Positions 42,934 through 44,853 of a DNA stretch of 44,853 nt are shown here, piece by piece. The DNA lies in the NCBI GenBank assembly GCA_021737615.1, contig JAIPDR010000005.1, positions 1-44,853 on the forward strand, in the 5' to 3' direction. Numbering within the stretch: the stretch's first letter is position 1; the number at the start of each line of letters is the position of its first letter. The notes under the pieces were generated by a model. It ran no database searches. It was not told where the DNA came from and saw only the letters and a program-made list of their open reading frames with translations. This DNA comes from Desulfohalobiaceae bacterium (GTDB taxonomy: Bacteria > Desulfobacterota > Desulfovibrionia > Desulfovibrionales > Desulfothermaceae). A program made the position numbers and the translations under genes.

Positions 42934-44708
42934 TCCAGGCCCGGTCCGAATCACAGCCGGCCGCGACCGATGACCCCGTCCTGGCGGTCCACAGCCTGAG
43001 CAAGGAATTCTCACCGGCCAAAGGGAAGATCGTTACCGCCCTGCGAGATATCTCTTTGAATGTCTTTGCCGGACGGGTCAGCGGTCTGGTCGGCGCAGAC
43101 GGGTCAGGAAAATCGACCCTCATCCGCATCACCGCCGGCCTGCTCAAACCCACCCGGGGAACGGCCACTGTCCTCGGTCTGGACAGCGTCCAGGACAGCT
43201 TAAGCATTCAAAGCCGGGTCGGGTACATGCCCCAAAAATTCGGCCTGTACGAGGATCTGAGCGTCAGGGAGAACTTGGAGCTCTACGCCGATCTTCAGGG
43301 TGTCCCCGCAGCTGAACGCGGTCAACGCTATCGGCGTTTGCTGGAGATGACCGCCCTCGGCCCCTTTACCAAACGCCTGGCCGGCGCCCTCTCCGGGGGC
43401 ATGAAGCAGAAACTGGGCCTGGCCTGTTCTCTAATCAAATCACCCCGGATGCTTCTTCTGGACGAACCCACCGTGGGTGTGGACCCCGTCTCCCGGCGCG
43501 AGATCTGGAAAATTGTCTACGAGCTCGTGGAAGACCAGGATATCGGAGTCCTGTTGTCCACGCCCTATCTGGACGAGGCCGAACGCTGCGACGAGGTCCT
43601 GGTTCTGCATCAGGGCCAGAAGCTTGACCAGGGTGACCGGGAGAAATTCCATCAACAGGTCCGGGGCAGGGTCCTTTGGGTGACCCCGCCGTCAGAGGTC
43701 AGTCCCAGACGGGTTCAGCGATACTTCGCCGGGAAAAAGCAGGTTCTGGACGCCACCATCCGCTCCGGGAAAATCCGGGTGGTCACGGACGGCTCCGACC
43801 CGGAGAGCCTGGCCGCACTTCTGCCCGCTGGGTGGCATCCCGATATCCAGCCGGCCAGGCCGAGCTTCGAAGACGCCTTCATGGCCATGATCCCCGGCCG
43901 GGAAGGCCGCTTTCAGCCTTCTGCAAAGACCTTGCCCTCCGGCCGGAGGAGCACACAGGAAAGAGTCATGGTCCGAACCAGGGACCTGAGCAAGGATTTC
44001 GGTGCATTCCAGGCCGTCAAGGGCTTGAGCTTCGAGGTCGGTCAGGGGGAAATCTTCGGACTGCTCGGACCGAACGGGGCCGGAAAAAGCACGACCTTCA
44101 GGATACTTTGCGGGCTCTCCCCGGCCACCTCGGGCCAGGTCAGCGTAGCCGGACAGGACCTGAGGCGCTCCCGGGCCCGGGCCCGGGCCAGTCTCGGCTA
44201 CATGGCCCAGCAATTCTCCTTGTATGCCCAGCTCAGCACCCGGGAAAACCTGCGTTTCTACGGTCGGGTCTACGGTCTCTCCCGAAAGCGTCTACAAGAG
44301 CGAATCAGCTGGGCCTTTGACGAATTCGATCTCGGGCAGTGGCAGGAGACAGTCGCCGCCGAACTCCCCGGAGGATACAAGCAGCGCCTGGCCATGGCCG
44401 CGGCCCTGCTCCATGAACCGGACATCCTCTTTCTGGACGAGCCCACTTCAGGAGTGGACCCCCTGGCCAGACGCGAATTCTGGCTCAGGATCAACGGCTT
44501 TGCCGAACAGGGGGTGACCGTGGTGGTCACCACCCATTTCATGGAGGAATCCGAATACTGTGACCGGATGCTGATCATGTCTCAGGGGCAGAGCCTGGCC
44601 CTGGGCACCCCGGCGGAAATCCGAAACCTGGTCCGCAGCGATGAAAACCCGGAGCCGAGCATCGAAGAGGCCTTCATCGCCCTGGCCCGGGGGGAAAGGG
44701 GGCAGTGA
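42930..44708 (+). CDS. double-NBD ABC-2 type exporter ATPase (YbhF/RbbA-like)
   Basis: Two ABC ATPase domains lie in one 592-aa chain. NBD1 has Walker [10 protein letters not shown] (55-63), signature LSGGMKQK and Walker [16 protein letters not shown]2 has Walker [10 protein letters not shown] (about 380), signature LPGGYKQR and Walker [16 protein letters not shown]2's signature is non-canonical, as in YbhF-type proteins. Start is GTG 42930, overlapping the HlyD stop (GTGA), so the two are coupled. In YbhGFSR-type operons two ABC-2 permeases follow; here repeat copy E comes six bases after the stop and the window ends. The exported substrate is unknown. Confidence 0.93.
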   Translation: MIQARSESQPAATDDPVLAVHSLSKEFSPAKGKIVTALRDISLNVFAGRVSGLVGADGSGKSTLIRITAGLLKPTRGTATVLGLDSVQDSLSIQSRVGYMPQKFGLYEDLSVRENLELYADLQGVPAAERGQRYRRLLEMTALGPFTKRLAGALSGGMKQKLGLACSLIKSPRMLLLDEPTVGVDPVSRREIWKIVYELVEDQDIGVLLSTPYLDEAERCDEVLVLHQGQKLDQGDREKFHQQVRGRVLWVTPPSEVSPRRVQRYFAGKKQVLDATIRSGKIRVVTDGSDPESLAALLPAGWHPDIQPARPSFEDAFMAMIPGREGRFQPSAKTLPSGRRSTQERVMVRTRDLSKDFGAFQAVKGLSFEVGQGEIFGLLGPNGAGKSTTFRILCGLSPATSGQVSVAGQDLRRSRARARASLGYMAQQFSLYAQLSTRENLRFYGRVYGLSRKRLQERISWAFDEFDLGQWQETVAAELPGGYKQRLAMAAALLHEPDILFLDEPTSGVDPLARREFWLRINGFAEQGVTVVVTTHFMEESEYCDRMLIMSQGQSLALGTPAEIRNLVRSDENPEPSIEEAFIALARGERGQ

Positions 44709-44713
44709 TCAGT

Positions 44714-44853
44714 AGTCAGCCCTGCCTCTGGCAGGCCTGACATTTAACTATCGAATATTTATTACAATATACAGGCATGCTGCTACAATAATGCTCAAGT
44801 CCACAGCTGCCAGTTTGATCGAGGAAGAAACTTCAATTTGAGTCACTGGCACT
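44714..44853 (+). repeat. modular repeat copy E (head H plus tail T), cut by window end
   Basis: The head at 44714-44742 begins six bases after the ABC gene stop. It is followed by the AT-rich tail and then TGCCAGTTTGATCGAGGAAGA (split at 44808-44828). The tail continues with CTTCAATTTGAG and CACTGGCAC, as in copy A. It is probably placed between the ATPase gene and its permease genes. Confidence 0.85.

Overview
This window looks like chromosomal DNA of an anaerobic Desulfobacterota bacterium, most likely Desulfovibrionales-like. That placement is an inference from gene content and order, not from a marker gene. The clues are the tig-clpP-clpX-lon run, a stand-alone AICAR transformylase without the cyclohydrolase half of PurH, small lineage-type hypothetical genes beside purA and ubiE, and the order polA - DUF1844 - argC. 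No rRNA, tRNA, CRISPR array, integrase or transposase gene was seen.

Layout. (1) 1-6.4 kb, minus strand: protein quality control (trigger factor, ClpP, ClpX, Lon), with a good sigma-70 promoter upstream of tig. (2) 6.5-19.1 kb: an accessory uptake and hydrolysis locus. It holds a cytoplasmic penicillin-acylase-family Ntn hydrolase, a GntR/HutC regulator, a divergent Tat-exported peptide-type binding protein with its two permeases and two ATPases, and a CocE/NonD (S15-type) hydrolase. A 17-bp palindrome between regulator and binding protein is the likely operator. Almost every gene boundary in this operon carries repeat DNA, and a frameshifted four-helix-bundle (IVP/S23) gene sits between the two ATPase genes. 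(3) 19.1-27.5 kb: a small conserved protein, a YkgJ-type cysteine-cluster protein, a PGPGW membrane protein, hemL, an acidic coiled-coil protein, a 61-aa protein translationally overlapped with ubiE, then (minus strand) purA, holB and a DUF2065 protein. (4) 27.6-39.8 kb, plus strand: AICAR transformylase, an RNB ribonuclease, plsY, a MogA/MoaB-type protein, an EndoQ-UvrD fusion, a DHH phosphoesterase, polA and a DUF1844 protein. (5) 39.8-44.8 kb: argC, a type IV prepilin peptidase, and a membrane-fusion protein with a double-NBD ABC ATPase whose permeases would lie beyond the window.

The most interesting items are these. (a) A single 1040-aa protein joins a complete endonuclease Q (deaminated-base nuclease) to an SF1A helicase, next to a DHH phosphoesterase and PolA; this suggests a compact repair pathway. 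(b) A modular intergenic repeat family has a 29-nt hairpin head kept at constant length in six copies, an AT-rich tail and a separate ~127-bp module. (c) A 24-nt leader motif occurs four times, three of them before genes. (d) Unusually long perfect hairpins abut or contain stop codons, including one 24-bp inverted repeat that begins and ends with the stop codons of two convergent genes. Functions for (b)-(d) are inference only.
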